Assembly (NCBI RefSeq): GCF_002139855.1 | Contig: NZ_CP018789.1 | Location: 620,001-684,000, forward strand | Source of the DNA: Campylobacter porcelli | Lineage (GTDB): Bacteria; Campylobacterota; Campylobacteria; Campylobacterales; Campylobacteraceae | Direction: 5' to 3' | DNA: 64,000 nucleotides | Shown: one piece after another, positions 43,745 to 52,528 of the stretch | Position numbering within the stretch: the first letter of the stretch is position 1 | How the letters are laid out: each line of letters opens with the position of its first letter | Made by a program: the position numbers and the translations under genes | Notes under the pieces: model-generated | The model's database searches: none | Told to the model about the DNA's origin: nothing | The model's input: the letters and a program-made list of their open reading frames with translations, nothing else

Positions 43745-45673
43745 ATGGCACTCATCGATCTTATAGAAGTTAGTAAGAAATTTGGCGATAAGATTATCTT
43801 AAATGAGGCAAATTTTAGTGTAAATGAAAAAGAGAGAATTGCCATTATAGGGAAAAATGGTGGCGGTAAAAGCACTCTTATGAAGATATTGCGTGGGGAG
43901 TGCGAGATTGATAGCGGTAGAGTGATTAGACAAAATTCCATCACTATAGATATGCTTGCTCAAGCCCCTAAATTTGATGATAATCTAAGCGTAAAAGAGG
44001 CTTTAAATCTAGAGTTAAAAGATATATTTAATGCTAGAAATGAGTATGAAAAAGTCCTAGCTAAAATGAGTGATGAGCATGATAATCCTGAGCTACTTCA
44101 CCGCCAAGATGAGCTTGTGAAATTTATAGAATCCAAAGATGGTTGGAATATAGAAAATAAGATTGATAGAATTTTAGATAGTTTTGGTCTTAGAGAGTAT
44201 GAAGATAGGCTGGTAAATAGCCTAAGTGGTGGGGAAATTCGCAGAGTTGCCTTGGGTGCTTTAATCCTTAAAAAGCCTGATGTATTATTGCTTGATGAGC
44301 CTACAAACCATCTTGATGTCTATATGGTAAGATTTCTTGAAGAGCTACTTTTAGCCTCAAACCAAACTATTGTATTTATAAGCCACGATAGATATTTTAT
44401 CGATAGATTAGCTACTCGCTCTGTAGAGATAGAAGATGGTTTATTAAGGAGTTTTGAGGGCGGATATGCTAATTACCTAACCAAAAAAGAGGAAATTTTA
44501 AGAAGCTTGGCTAAATCTCACGAGACATTAATAAAAAATTTAAAAAGCGAAGAGGAGTGGCTAAGGCGTGGAGTAAAAGCTAGGTTAAAACGAAATGAAG
44601 GAAGAAAGCAAAGAATCCTAGCTATGCGCCAAGAGGCTAAGAAAAATCCAGGATTAATACGCAGAGTTAAACTAGAATTAGAAAGGGCTAGTAAGAGCTT
44701 TAATGGCGGTGGATTAAACCAAAATCGCAAAAAAATGCTATTTGAGTGTAAAAATTTATCCAAAACTATAGATAATAAATTACTTTTTAGTGATTTTAAT
44801 GCTAGGGTTTTACAAGGTGAGCGTATAGGAATCGTCGGTAGAAATGGTAGTGGCAAATCCACCATGCTAAAAATTTTACTAGGTGAGTTAGAAGCAGATA
44901 GTGGCACAATCAATCGTGGCGAGATCAAAATAGGCTATTTTGACCAGCATAGAAAAAATATTAGCGATGATAAATCCCTAATTGAGCTATTTTGTCCAAA
45001 TGGTGGAGATCACATAATGGTAAGGGGTCGTAACTACCATGTGTATGGATATTTAAAGAATTTTTTATTTCCAAAAGAGTTTTTAGATAAGCCAGTTAGC
45101 ACTCTAAGCGGGGGAGAGAAGAATCGTTTAGCCCTAGCTCTATTATTTACCAAAGAGTATGATTGCTTAATCTTAGATGAGCCTACAAATGATCTTGATA
45201 TTGCTACTATTAATATTTTAGAGGAGTATTTGCTTAGCTTTGAAGGTGCGATATTGATAGTAAGCCATGATAGATACTTTATAGATAAGATCACTAATAA
45301 GCTTTGGGCGTATGAAAATGGTAAAATAGAGCAAATTTATATGGAGTATAGTGAGTATTTAGATATTGAAGAGGAGCTAAACCAGCTAAGCGATATGGAA
45401 AGAGAGCTAGGTCAAAGTATAGAAACCAAAGAGAAACAAAAGGCATCAAAGATAAAGCTTAGTTATAAACAAAATCAAATTTTACAAAATCACCCAGCAC
45501 TAATAGAAGCCTTAGAGAGTAGAATAAGTGAGCTCAATCACGCTCTTTCAACTCCAGAAATTTACCAAAAAGTTGGCTTACAAACCCTATTTGAAGAGCT
45601 TGAAGAGAAAAAGGGTGAGCTAAATTTGCTTGAGAATGAGTATTTTGAGGTGCTTGAGCTTTCTCAAAGTTAA
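43745..45673 (+). CDS. ABC-F family ATPase (Uup-like)
   Basis: A soluble protein of 642 residues with two ABC domains and no membrane part. First domain: Walker A GKNGGGKSTLMKIL (about 35-48), LSGGEIRRVALGAL, LLLDEPTNHLD. Second domain: GRNGSGKSTMLKILL (about 365), LSGGEKNRLALALL, LILDEPTNDLD. A linker rich in Arg/Lys joins them and a C-terminal coiled coil (about 560-640) matches Uup. ABC-F proteins act on ribosomes or on DNA structure; the exact role here is open. Confidence 0.94.
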   Translation: MALIDLIEVSKKFGDKIILNEANFSVNEKERIAIIGKNGGGKSTLMKILRGECEIDSGRVIRQNSITIDMLAQAPKFDDNLSVKEALNLELKDIFNARNEYEKVLAKMSDEHDNPELLHRQDELVKFIESKDGWNIENKIDRILDSFGLREYEDRLVNSLSGGEIRRVALGALILKKPDVLLLDEPTNHLDVYMVRFLEELLLASNQTIVFISHDRYFIDRLATRSVEIEDGLLRSFEGGYANYLTKKEEILRSLAKSHETLIKNLKSEEEWLRRGVKARLKRNEGRKQRILAMRQEAKKNPGLIRRVKLELERASKSFNGGGLNQNRKKMLFECKNLSKTIDNKLLFSDFNARVLQGERIGIVGRNGSGKSTMLKILLGELEADSGTINRGEIKIGYFDQHRKNISDDKSLIELFCPNGGDHIMVRGRNYHVYGYLKNFLFPKEFLDKPVSTLSGGEKNRLALALLFTKEYDCLILDEPTNDLDIATINILEEYLLSFEGAILIVSHDRYFIDKITNKLWAYENGKIEQIYMEYSEYLDIEEELNQLSDMERELGQSIETKEKQKASKIKLSYKQNQILQNHPALIEALESRISELNHALSTPEIYQKVGLQTLFEELEEKKGELNLLENEYFEVLELSQS

Positions 45674-45682
45674 GGAATATCA

Positions 45683-47062
45683 ATGATAGAAAATAGACAG
45701 ACATGGAGTTCTAGGCTTACTTATATTTTAGCTGTTGCTGGTGCTACTATCGGCTTTGGTGCTACTTGGCGTTTTCCATATTTAGTAGGGCAAAATGGCG
45801 GTGGGGCTTATGTTTTAATATTTTGTATAGCGATGATTGTAATTGGAATTCCAATGATCTTAGCTGAAAATGCCATAGGAAGGCGTTTGCATATAAATTC
45901 TGTAGATGCTTTTGGTGGTTATGCAAATGGCAAAAAGATAAATCCGCTTTGGAAAGTCGTTGGTTGGATGGGAATTTGCGGTGCCTTTGGTATTATGGCT
46001 TATTATATGGTTATTGGCGGCTGGGTGCTTGATTATATTTATAATATAATTATCGGCGGATTTGAGCTTTCGCAGCCTATTAATGCTACTACTACGGCTA
46101 AATTTTATGATGAAAATATCATAAACTCACCCCTTGCCATTAGCATTGCAACGGCGATTTTTGTCCTTATAAACTATATTATTTTAGCCAAAGGCGCCGT
46201 TGATGGTATAGAAAAAGCAGCCAAATATCTAATGCCATTGCTATTTATATTAATGTTAGCGATGGTAGCTAGAAATATTACGCTTGAAGGGGCGATTGAT
46301 GGGATTAAATTTTATCTTACGCCAGATTTTAGCAAGATTAGTATGAGATTATTTATTGATGTTTTGGGGCAGGTATTTTTCGCTTTATCGCTTGGATTTG
46401 GGGTTATGATTACCCTTTCTAGCTTTTTAAGAAAAGATGAAGATCTCATCAAAACCTCTATAATCACAGGAGTTATTAATACTATAATTGCTGTGGTGGC
46501 TGGATTTATGATATTTCCTTCGCTATTTACATTTGGAATTTCGCCAGATAGTGGCCCAAGCTTAGTTTTTAAGAGTTTGCCAATTGTATTTTCTAATATG
46601 TTTGCTGGTCAGATCATAGCTATTGCGTTTTTTGGCTTGCTTATGATAGCAGCACTTACTACTTCTTTACCGATATATGAGGTTATAATAACGGTTTTAG
46701 AAGAGAAATTTAAAATAAAACGCCACAATGCCATAGCCATAGTTCTTGCTACTATCTTTATAATTGGCAATATCCCATCACTGATGGCTACAAATATATT
46801 ATCAGATATTACGATTTTTGGCAAGAATATATTTGATGCTTATGATGCCATTAGTGCTACGATATTTTTTGTGCTGACATCGCTATTTTGTGCGTTATTT
46901 GTCGGCTGGGTGTTAAAGGATGAGGCCAGGGCTGAGATAATGCACGGCACCAAGAGTTCAAAAAGGGTGGTTGATATATGGTTTTATTATGTTAAATTTA
47001 TAATTCCATTTATCATTTTAATCGTATTTATTAGTAGTTTTTATGATAATTTTTTAAGGTGA
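45683..47062 (+). CDS. Sodium-dependent symporter, NSS/SNF family
   Basis: A 459-residue inner-membrane protein with about eleven or twelve membrane segments. The opening TYILAVAGATIGFGATWRFP and YLVGQNGGGAYVLIF are the sodium and substrate site of the neurotransmitter:sodium symporter fold (LeuT-like). Bacterial members import amino acids with Na+. It follows the ABC-F gene by nine bases and overlaps the M48 gene by four. Confidence 0.94.
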   Translation: MIENRQTWSSRLTYILAVAGATIGFGATWRFPYLVGQNGGGAYVLIFCIAMIVIGIPMILAENAIGRRLHINSVDAFGGYANGKKINPLWKVVGWMGICGAFGIMAYYMVIGGWVLDYIYNIIIGGFELSQPINATTTAKFYDENIINSPLAISIATAIFVLINYIILAKGAVDGIEKAAKYLMPLLFILMLAMVARNITLEGAIDGIKFYLTPDFSKISMRLFIDVLGQVFFALSLGFGVMITLSSFLRKDEDLIKTSIITGVINTIIAVVAGFMIFPSLFTFGISPDSGPSLVFKSLPIVFSNMFAGQIIAIAFFGLLMIAALTTSLPIYEVIITVLEEKFKIKRHNAIAIVLATIFIIGNIPSLMATNILSDITIFGKNIFDAYDAISATIFFVLTSLFCALFVGWVLKDEARAEIMHGTKSSKRVVDIWFYYVKFIIPFIILIVFISSFYDNFLR

Positions 47063-48264
47063 GTTTAATGCTTGAAATTTTGATTTTTTTATTTGCTCTA
47101 TTTACTGCTTATAAGGTAATTTTGAGTATTTTACAGATTAAATTTATAAGTGGTTGCACAGAGCCTGTGGTCTTATCTGCTAGTGAGTTTCAAAGTGCTG
47201 CACAAGTAGCGATAGCAAAGCAGAAATTTGAGATAATCCATAATATCTACACATTTATTATAGTGGCGATATGGAGCGTATGGGGAGCTAATGCTTTACA
47301 AAATGCTCTTAGTGGAGTGGAGTCAATTTTGGTTAGGGATTCTTTATTAGTAACTCTGTTTTTAGCTATTGGTGCGGTTTTAAATTTGCCATTTGAGATA
47401 TATAACACCTTTGTGATGGATAAGAAATTTGGCTTTTCAAATAGCACGGCTAGGCTTTTTATCACAGATTTTATTAAGAGTTTGGTTATGATTTTGATAT
47501 TTGGATTTGCTATTTCTTGGATTTTGTTATTATGCTATGATCTGCTTGGGGCTAGCTGGTGGATATGGGCTTTTGGGATTAGTTTTGGATTGATTTTGAT
47601 AGTGAATTTGATATATCCAACCCTAATAGCACCGATATTTAATAAGATAACGCCACTAGAAAATAGTGATTTAAATTTAGCTATAAATGAGCTTTTAAAC
47701 TCTTGCGGATTTAAAAGCAGTGGCGTGTATAGCATGGATGCAAGTAAGAGAGATAACCGCTTGAATGCATATTTTGGTGGTTTAGGAGCTACAAAGAGAG
47801 TTGTGCTATTTGATACTTTGATTAATAAGCTTGATAAAGATGAGATTATCGCCGTTTTAGGGCATGAGCTAGGGCATTTTAAGCATAGGGATATAATTAA
47901 AAATATAGCATTGATGAGTATAATCCTTTTTATATTATTTGCAATTTTTGGTAATATTCCAGCTAGTTTTTATACCGCTTTGGGACTTGAAGAAAGTGGT
48001 GGTGGATTATTTATATTTTTCTTACTATATTCTGCGCTTTTTATGGTGATAGTTGAGCCAGTTATATCTACTTTTTCTAGATCGCATGAGTTTGGTGCAG
48101 ATGAGTTTGGCGCTAAACAAACAAGCAAAGATAGTATGATTTTAGCACTTAAAAAGCTTGGTAAGGAGAATAAGGCGTTTCCACTTTCGCACCCACTTTA
48201 TAGTATGGTTTATCACTCACATCCAACCTTATATGAGAGGCTAAATCGTCTTGAGAATTTGTGA
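47059..48264 (+). CDS. M48-family membrane metallopeptidase (Ste24-like)
   Basis: A 401-residue membrane protease with several N-terminal hydrophobic segments and the zinc motif HELGH in VLGHELGHFKHRD (about residue 272). A third ligand is probably the Glu in RSHEFGADEFGAKQ. The domain order matches CAAX prenyl protease 1/Ste24-type M48A peptidases, which in bacteria take part in membrane protein quality control. It overlaps both neighbours by a few bases, so the transporter-protease-prmC genes are coupled. Confidence 0.93.
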   Translation: MSLMLEILIFLFALFTAYKVILSILQIKFISGCTEPVVLSASEFQSAAQVAIAKQKFEIIHNIYTFIIVAIWSVWGANALQNALSGVESILVRDSLLVTLFLAIGAVLNLPFEIYNTFVMDKKFGFSNSTARLFITDFIKSLVMILIFGFAISWILLLCYDLLGASWWIWAFGISFGLILIVNLIYPTLIAPIFNKITPLENSDLNLAINELLNSCGFKSSGVYSMDASKRDNRLNAYFGGLGATKRVVLFDTLINKLDKDEIIAVLGHELGHFKHRDIIKNIALMSIILFILFAIFGNIPASFYTALGLEESGGGLFIFFLLYSALFMVIVEPVISTFSRSHEFGADEFGAKQTSKDSMILALKKLGKENKAFPLSHPLYSMVYHSHPTLYERLNRLENL

Positions 48265-49042
48265 TGGACTAAGCTTAGCTAGAGAATTTGGTAGCCATTT
48301 TGCCTATTGTTTGATGGAATTTCATCTAGGTCAAAGTAGGGAGTGGATATTTTTACATTTAAATGATGAGCTTTTTAAAAAGAGTGAATTTATCCATCTT
48401 TTAAATAGATATAAAGATGGTGAGCCGCTAGAGTATATTACTAGGCGATGCGAGTTTATAGGGCGAGATTTTGTAGTGGGGGAAGGGGTATTAATCCCAA
48501 GATTTGAAAGCGAAATTTTAGTTCAAAAAGCCATAGAAGTAGCTAAAAAATTTAACTCACCCAAGATTGCTGAAATTGGCGTTGGCAGTGGGATTATTAG
48601 CATATCTTTAGCTTTAGAGCTTAAAAACGCTAGTATAGTTGCTACTGATATTAGCCACAAGGCTTTGGAGTTTGCTAGGATTAATAAGGAGAAATTTGGA
48701 GCTAATGTTGAGCTTGTATTATCAAATTATCTTGATGAGATTGATGGAGAATTTGATATAATTATCTCCAATCCGCCATATATCGCAGCTAATTATCCGC
48801 TAGATAAATGGGTGCTAAGTGAGCCAAAGATCGCATTGATAGGTGGAGATATAGGCGATGAGATATTAAAAGATATTGCTAAAATCGCTAAATTTAGAGC
48901 TAAATATCTAATTTGCGAGATGGGTTATGACCAAAAGGAGCCTATGAAAAACTATCTTAATGAGCTTGGCTTTGAGAGTGAGTTTTATACTGATTTGGCT
49001 GGATTAGATCGTGGATTTGTAGCTTATAATAAAGGAAAATAA
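48251..49042 (+). CDS. prmC: Peptide chain release factor glutamine methyltransferase PrmC
   Basis: PrmC methylates the GGQ glutamine of release factors. The 263-residue protein has the N-terminal helical domain with PLEYITRRCEFIGRDF and VLIPRFESEILV, the SAM loop IAEIGVGSGIISISLA, and the substrate motif IISNPPYIAANYPL. It starts at a TTG inside the end of the M48 gene (14-base overlap); no in-frame ATG is nearby upstream, and this start is the least certain part of the call. Confidence 0.92.
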   Translation: MRICDGLSLAREFGSHFAYCLMEFHLGQSREWIFLHLNDELFKKSEFIHLLNRYKDGEPLEYITRRCEFIGRDFVVGEGVLIPRFESEILVQKAIEVAKKFNSPKIAEIGVGSGIISISLALELKNASIVATDISHKALEFARINKEKFGANVELVLSNYLDEIDGEFDIIISNPPYIAANYPLDKWVLSEPKIALIGGDIGDEILKDIAKIAKFRAKYLICEMGYDQKEPMKNYLNELGFESEFYTDLAGLDRGFVAYNKGK

Positions 49043-49515
49043 TGGTTAAATTTAGAAGTTTTTATCTATTTTTACTTGGAATTTGTATTGGTGCTGAGCT
49101 TGCTATTGGTATTTTTATGGCACCTGTGATATTCTATCCATCGCAATATATCGGCGAAGGCGTCTTAAGCCACTATCAAAGCGGTCAGCTAATGACTCAG
49201 GTATTTTTAAAATATAATATTATGCTTATTTTTGTCTCATCTTTGCTTTTGCTTTTTGAGATTGTGAATTTGAAAAATAGCGAGAGTTTTAATTATAAAA
49301 TTAGTGCGTTTTTTCTCTCTCTTATCATATCTTTATTAGCTATGGCGTTTGTGTTTTACTTTACTCCATATATTCTACAAGCTCAAAAAATTGGTGCCGA
49401 AGCGACTGCTACAGCGGAATTTGCTAGTATGCATAAGGCTAGTGAGATTGTGATGAAAGCTATGCTTTTAGCTCAAGTGGCATTATTTTTTATCAGAGCT
49501 CGTAAGGAGAGCTAA
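49042..49515 (+). CDS. DUF4149 membrane protein
   Basis: This 157-residue protein has four membrane segments, with the motif GAELAIGIFMAPVIFYP in the first and FYFTPYILQAQKIG in the third loop. It fits the DUF4149 family, common in Campylobacterota and of unknown function. It is sandwiched by one-base overlaps between prmC and the thioesterase gene, so the three are co-translated. Confidence 0.82.
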   Translation: MVKFRSFYLFLLGICIGAELAIGIFMAPVIFYPSQYIGEGVLSHYQSGQLMTQVFLKYNIMLIFVSSLLLLFEIVNLKNSESFNYKISAFFLSLIISLLAMAFVFYFTPYILQAQKIGAEATATAEFASMHKASEIVMKAMLLAQVALFFIRARKES

Positions 49516-49919
49516 TGGGGTTAAAAGTTAGGGTTTATTATGAAGATACAGATAGTGGAGGGATTGTATATCATAGCAATTATATTAAATTTTGCGAACG
49601 AGCTAGAAGTGAGATAGTTTTTAACTCTGGGATTGAATTTACCCAAAGTCGCCACTTCGTAGTTACCAAGCTAGAAGCACGCTACTTAAAACCAGCTGTT
49701 TTAGGAGATATTTTAGATATACAAACTAAGCTTGTAAAGATTGGTGGTGTAAGCCTAACCCTAGAGCAAGATATATATAAAGTAGCTAATATCAAAGGCG
49801 AGACTCAAAGGGAGCTAATATTTCGTGCGAATGTTACTGTGGGATTTATTAGTGATGGCAAGTTATCTAGGCTGGATAGAGAATTTGCTGAAGTTTTTAG
49901 CAAGTTAAATCAAGATTAA
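49515..49919 (+). CDS. YbgC/FadM-family acyl-CoA thioesterase
   Basis: A 134-residue hot-dog-fold enzyme that cleaves acyl-CoA or acyl-ACP thioesters. The catalytic region VYYEDTDSGGIVYHSNYIKF with the active Asp and HSNY-type loop is the YbgC hallmark, and ARSEIVFNSG follows. Relatives associate with the Tol-Pal system, but no tol genes are near. It ends the rightward operon; the gap to the next gene on the opposite strand is only 19 bases. Confidence 0.92.
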   Translation: MGLKVRVYYEDTDSGGIVYHSNYIKFCERARSEIVFNSGIEFTQSRHFVVTKLEARYLKPAVLGDILDIQTKLVKIGGVSLTLEQDIYKVANIKGETQRELIFRANVTVGFISDGKLSRLDREFAEVFSKLNQD

Positions 49920-49938
49920 ATTTGGGTCATCAGACCCA

Positions 49939-51081
49939 TTATATCTCTTCATCTATGTAAAACCCATAATTACCAGCACGCATAATATCTATCTTATATT
50001 GGACTTGATTATTTTGTAATTTCTCTTTAAATATCGCTTTTGCATTTTTGTTGATATAGTTTAGATATATAAAATCCATTCCAATCATCGTTGAGTAAGC
50101 GACCCAATCATAAGCAAGCTTTTGCCCTAAAAGAGCACTAAGGGTCTCTAGCTGACTATCTGGGGTCATTATGGAGTTAGCTATATAGATATTTTGGCGA
50201 TCTTTGCTTTGAGTAAGGCTTATAAGAGCACTATTGTAATTAAGCTGCGTAGAAAGAAGTATATGTGGATTTAGATCAAATACTCTAAATTGCGAACTAA
50301 GCAAAGCACTTTTTATAAGTGGGGTATTTAGAAAGATTGAGCTATTTTTTACCCTATAATTATCTTTTAAAAAATTTAGCTTTATATCGTTACCTTCGAT
50401 ATTTTTTATATATGGATTATCTGTATTATTAGCCACTATATCATTTAGCATATTAGCGACCTTACTCCCATCGCCAAATACCGATACTTTGCCATTTGAT
50501 TTGGTTAATAGCTTTTGAATTTGTGCTTCGTAGTCAATCCCACCAAAGAATATATTTGAGCTTGGATTTTGGATTGATTTGATATTTACTGTAGGTATGT
50601 AAAAGATTAAATCATCATAATCACTATTATTTATCACCTCTATCCCATCTGTAGTAAGTGGAGCTATAAAGTGCTTAAATCCGCTATTTTTAGCTCTTTG
50701 TATGGTAAAATTTAGGCTATCTTTACTCTCATCTCCGCTATAAAATATCTCAATATGAGAGCCAATATCTCGCTTAAAAATATAGCTAAAAACAGAATCG
50801 CTAACCACAACAGAGTAGCTTTTTATCACATCTTGAGGTATGATTAGGGCAACTTTAATATCTTTGCGTCCAATCTCAATTTCAGGAATATTTAAAAGCT
50901 TTTTAATATCAGCATAATAGCCCTTAATCGGCTCTTTAAGAGTAAGTGGATTATATATAAATTGGATAAAATCCACCCCATTGCTAAGCTCTTTTAAACA
51001 CTCTTTATCGCATCTATTTTGCCCATTTGATTGAGTAAAAATCATACAAATAATAAAAAAAGTTATAATTAAATTTCTCAT
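49939..51081 (-). CDS. Periplasmic protein with possible PBP-I-like fold
   Basis: This 380-residue protein has a signal peptide ending FTQSNGQNRCDKECLK with a Cys pair. The rest alternates short strands and helices (IKVALIIPQDVIKS, GFKHFIAPLTTDGIEVI, LIFYIPTVNIKS, GKVSVFGDGSKVAN) in a way that recalls periplasmic binding-protein type I or LpoA/LppC-like folds. It matches no family I can name. It overlaps the Fe-S glycosylase-like gene upstream by four bases. A role in envelope biology is only a guess from export. Confidence 0.65.
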   Translation of the reverse strand: MRNLIITFFIICMIFTQSNGQNRCDKECLKELSNGVDFIQFIYNPLTLKEPIKGYYADIKKLLNIPEIEIGRKDIKVALIIPQDVIKSYSVVVSDSVFSYIFKRDIGSHIEIFYSGDESKDSLNFTIQRAKNSGFKHFIAPLTTDGIEVINNSDYDDLIFYIPTVNIKSIQNPSSNIFFGGIDYEAQIQKLLTKSNGKVSVFGDGSKVANMLNDIVANNTDNPYIKNIEGNDIKLNFLKDNYRVKNSSIFLNTPLIKSALLSSQFRVFDLNPHILLSTQLNYNSALISLTQSKDRQNIYIANSIMTPDSQLETLSALLGQKLAYDWVAYSTMIGMDFIYLNYINKNAKAIFKEKLQNNQVQYKIDIMRAGNYGFYIDEEI

Positions 51082-51695
51082 ATATATCCTTTAATTTTTT
51101 TTAAATCCGCTATAAATTCATCAGCTTTACTAGGATTTTTATCCACCCAATTACTATCAAAAGTAGGCATATATAGCGAGTTTTTTAGCTGATATACGCC
51201 ACCTCTATGGCTATCAAATGAGCTATTTTTCGCTAGATATTTAAAGCAATTTTCCCCAAAGCTAACTATAAATTTAGGCGATAAAATCTCAAATTCTAAT
51301 TCAAAAAACTTTAAGCATATATCCATATATTTTAGCTCAGAAGTTTTATTGATACACTTTAAAATATATGTAAAATAAAAGCCATCAATATCAATATCAG
51401 CCATTTTTAAATATCTCATCAGCGAAGCATCAGGGGTGCAAATTCCGCTTTTATCGCTTTTTATATCTGGACTTTCAAAGACAAAAACCACGCCACCACC
51501 GCTATTACCACTACCAACTACTGCTTTATTTCTACTTTTGCATAGTTGGCATAGATTGCAGCTTTTTATCTGTAAATTTAGCATTTTAAGTGAGTTAAAC
51601 TCATTACTTTTTATATTTGGGGATTGGTTAAGAAATTTAAATCCCATAGCACGGAGTATCTCAAGCTCATAAATACTACAATTTTTATCCATCAT
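51078..51695 (-). CDS. Uracil-DNA-glycosylase superfamily protein, degenerate, Fe-S type
   Basis: A 205-residue protein like family 4/5 uracil-DNA glycosylases. Fe-S ligands appear as CNLCQLC and the pair KC...C in YILKCINKTSELKYMDIC. Motif A, normally GEAPG-like, reads VFESPDIKSDKSGICTPD, so the usual catalytic Glu/Gly pattern is missing. PKFIVSFGENCFKYL and a short C-terminal segment are family-like. It may be a divergent glycosylase or a non-catalytic relative. It shares a four-base overlap with the next gene. Confidence 0.75.
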   Translation of the reverse strand: MMDKNCSIYELEILRAMGFKFLNQSPNIKSNEFNSLKMLNLQIKSCNLCQLCKSRNKAVVGSGNSGGGVVFVFESPDIKSDKSGICTPDASLMRYLKMADIDIDGFYFTYILKCINKTSELKYMDICLKFFELEFEILSPKFIVSFGENCFKYLAKNSSFDSHRGGVYQLKNSLYMPTFDSNWVDKNPSKADEFIADLKKIKGYI

Positions 51696-51711
51696 ACTAC
51701 CAAAAAGCGAT

Positions 51712-52194
51712 TTAATCTTTAATAAAATTTGCTAAATTCTCAAGCTCTTTGCCATCTACCCTAAGATGAAAAAACTCATCTCTATTTTTTGCGCCAATTT
51801 TGCGATAAAATGCTAGGCTTGGCTCATTCCAAGTTAAGCACTCCCACTCAAGGCGACCCAAATTCTCATCTATGCAAATTTGAGCAAGTTTGGCTAAAAA
51901 TCTCTTGCCGATACCTTGATTGCGGTATTGGAATTTGACATATAAATCCTCAAGATATATCCCACCACGACCTAAAAAGCTTGAAAATGTGTAAAAATAT
52001 ATAGCATATCCTATAATTTGGCTTTCATTTTGGCAAACTAGGATTTTGGCATAATTTTTCTCAAATATACAAGAGGCAAATTGAGTATCATTAAATTTAA
52101 CTCTATCGCTCATTTTCTCATACTCAGCTAGCTCTTTGACAAGGGCAATTATCTCATTTATATCATCTTTTGAGGCTGCTCTTATTTGATACAT
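51712..52194 (-). CDS. GNAT family N-acetyltransferase
   Basis: A 160-residue acetyl-CoA-dependent transferase. The core has IYLEDLYVKFQYRNQGIGKRFL (split: IYLEDLYVKF, then YRNQGIGKRFL, the pyrophosphate loop), RLEWECLTWNEPSLAFYRKIG and the final DEFFHLRVDGKEL. This matches the diamine/spermidine acetyltransferase-like subgroup by pattern, but the substrate is not certain. It is the first gene of the leftward block. Confidence 0.88.
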   Translation of the reverse strand: MYQIRAASKDDINEIIALVKELAEYEKMSDRVKFNDTQFASCIFEKNYAKILVCQNESQIIGYAIYFYTFSSFLGRGGIYLEDLYVKFQYRNQGIGKRFLAKLAQICIDENLGRLEWECLTWNEPSLAFYRKIGAKNRDEFFHLRVDGKELENLANFIKD

Positions 52195-52305
52195 TTTTTA
52201 CCTTTAAATTTAAAATTAAAAACAAGATTATAGCAATTTGGAGCTGAATTTGAAAAAAATATTTTAAAAGCTAATAATAGTGCTAAATTTTAAGTCAAAT
52301 TTTTA

Positions 52306-52311
52306 TATAAT
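52306..52311 (+). promoter_or_regulatory. Promoter -10 for 6S RNA
   Basis: A perfect TATAAT at 52306-52311, preceded by a T-rich stretch (TTTTTA), lies 7-8 bases before the start of the closing stem of the RNA. It is the only strong -10 in the 334-base gap between the GNAT gene and purD. Confidence 0.65.
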
Positions 52312-52316
52312 TTCTC

Positions 52317-52506
52317 CGCCTGGATGGCTCGATAGCATTTTTACGAAGGTCCAACAAATTAGTATTGGCGAAGATGTGCAGAAGTGGTGTGACGCGACTT
52401 TGCTTGAGGCTTAACTGGTTTAGAAGCTGCGACCTAAAGCTGCTGCCTATTTGCAAGATTGGCTTTATTTAGGGCCGATTCTACTATGCACCGACCATTT
52501 GGGTAC
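52317..52506 (+). ncRNA. ssrS: 6S RNA (SsrS-like)
   Basis: A conserved-looking, GC-richer non-coding stretch of about 190 bases with no open frame fills the gap before purD. The 5' segment CCTGGATGG (52319-52327) pairs in full with CCATTTGGG (52495-52503) using G-U pairs, forming a closing stem around a long, partly paired interior, the shape of 6S RNA. In epsilonproteobacteria 6S RNA is found just upstream of purD, which is the case here. 6S RNA binds sigma-70 RNA polymerase. Ends are approximate. SRP and tmRNA signatures are absent. Confidence 0.7.
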
Positions 52507-52528
52507 TTTAATTTAAATTAGGAAATCT

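Noticed and set aside
45110..45120. G5 run in the ABC-F gene as a phase-variation site
   Set aside because: It encodes the conserved signature Gly-Gly and is too short; tracts of about eight or more are normally needed.
52317..52506. SRP RNA or tmRNA
   Set aside because: The conserved SRP apical loop and the tmRNA tag frame and tRNA-like ends are absent; location and closing stem fit 6S RNA better.
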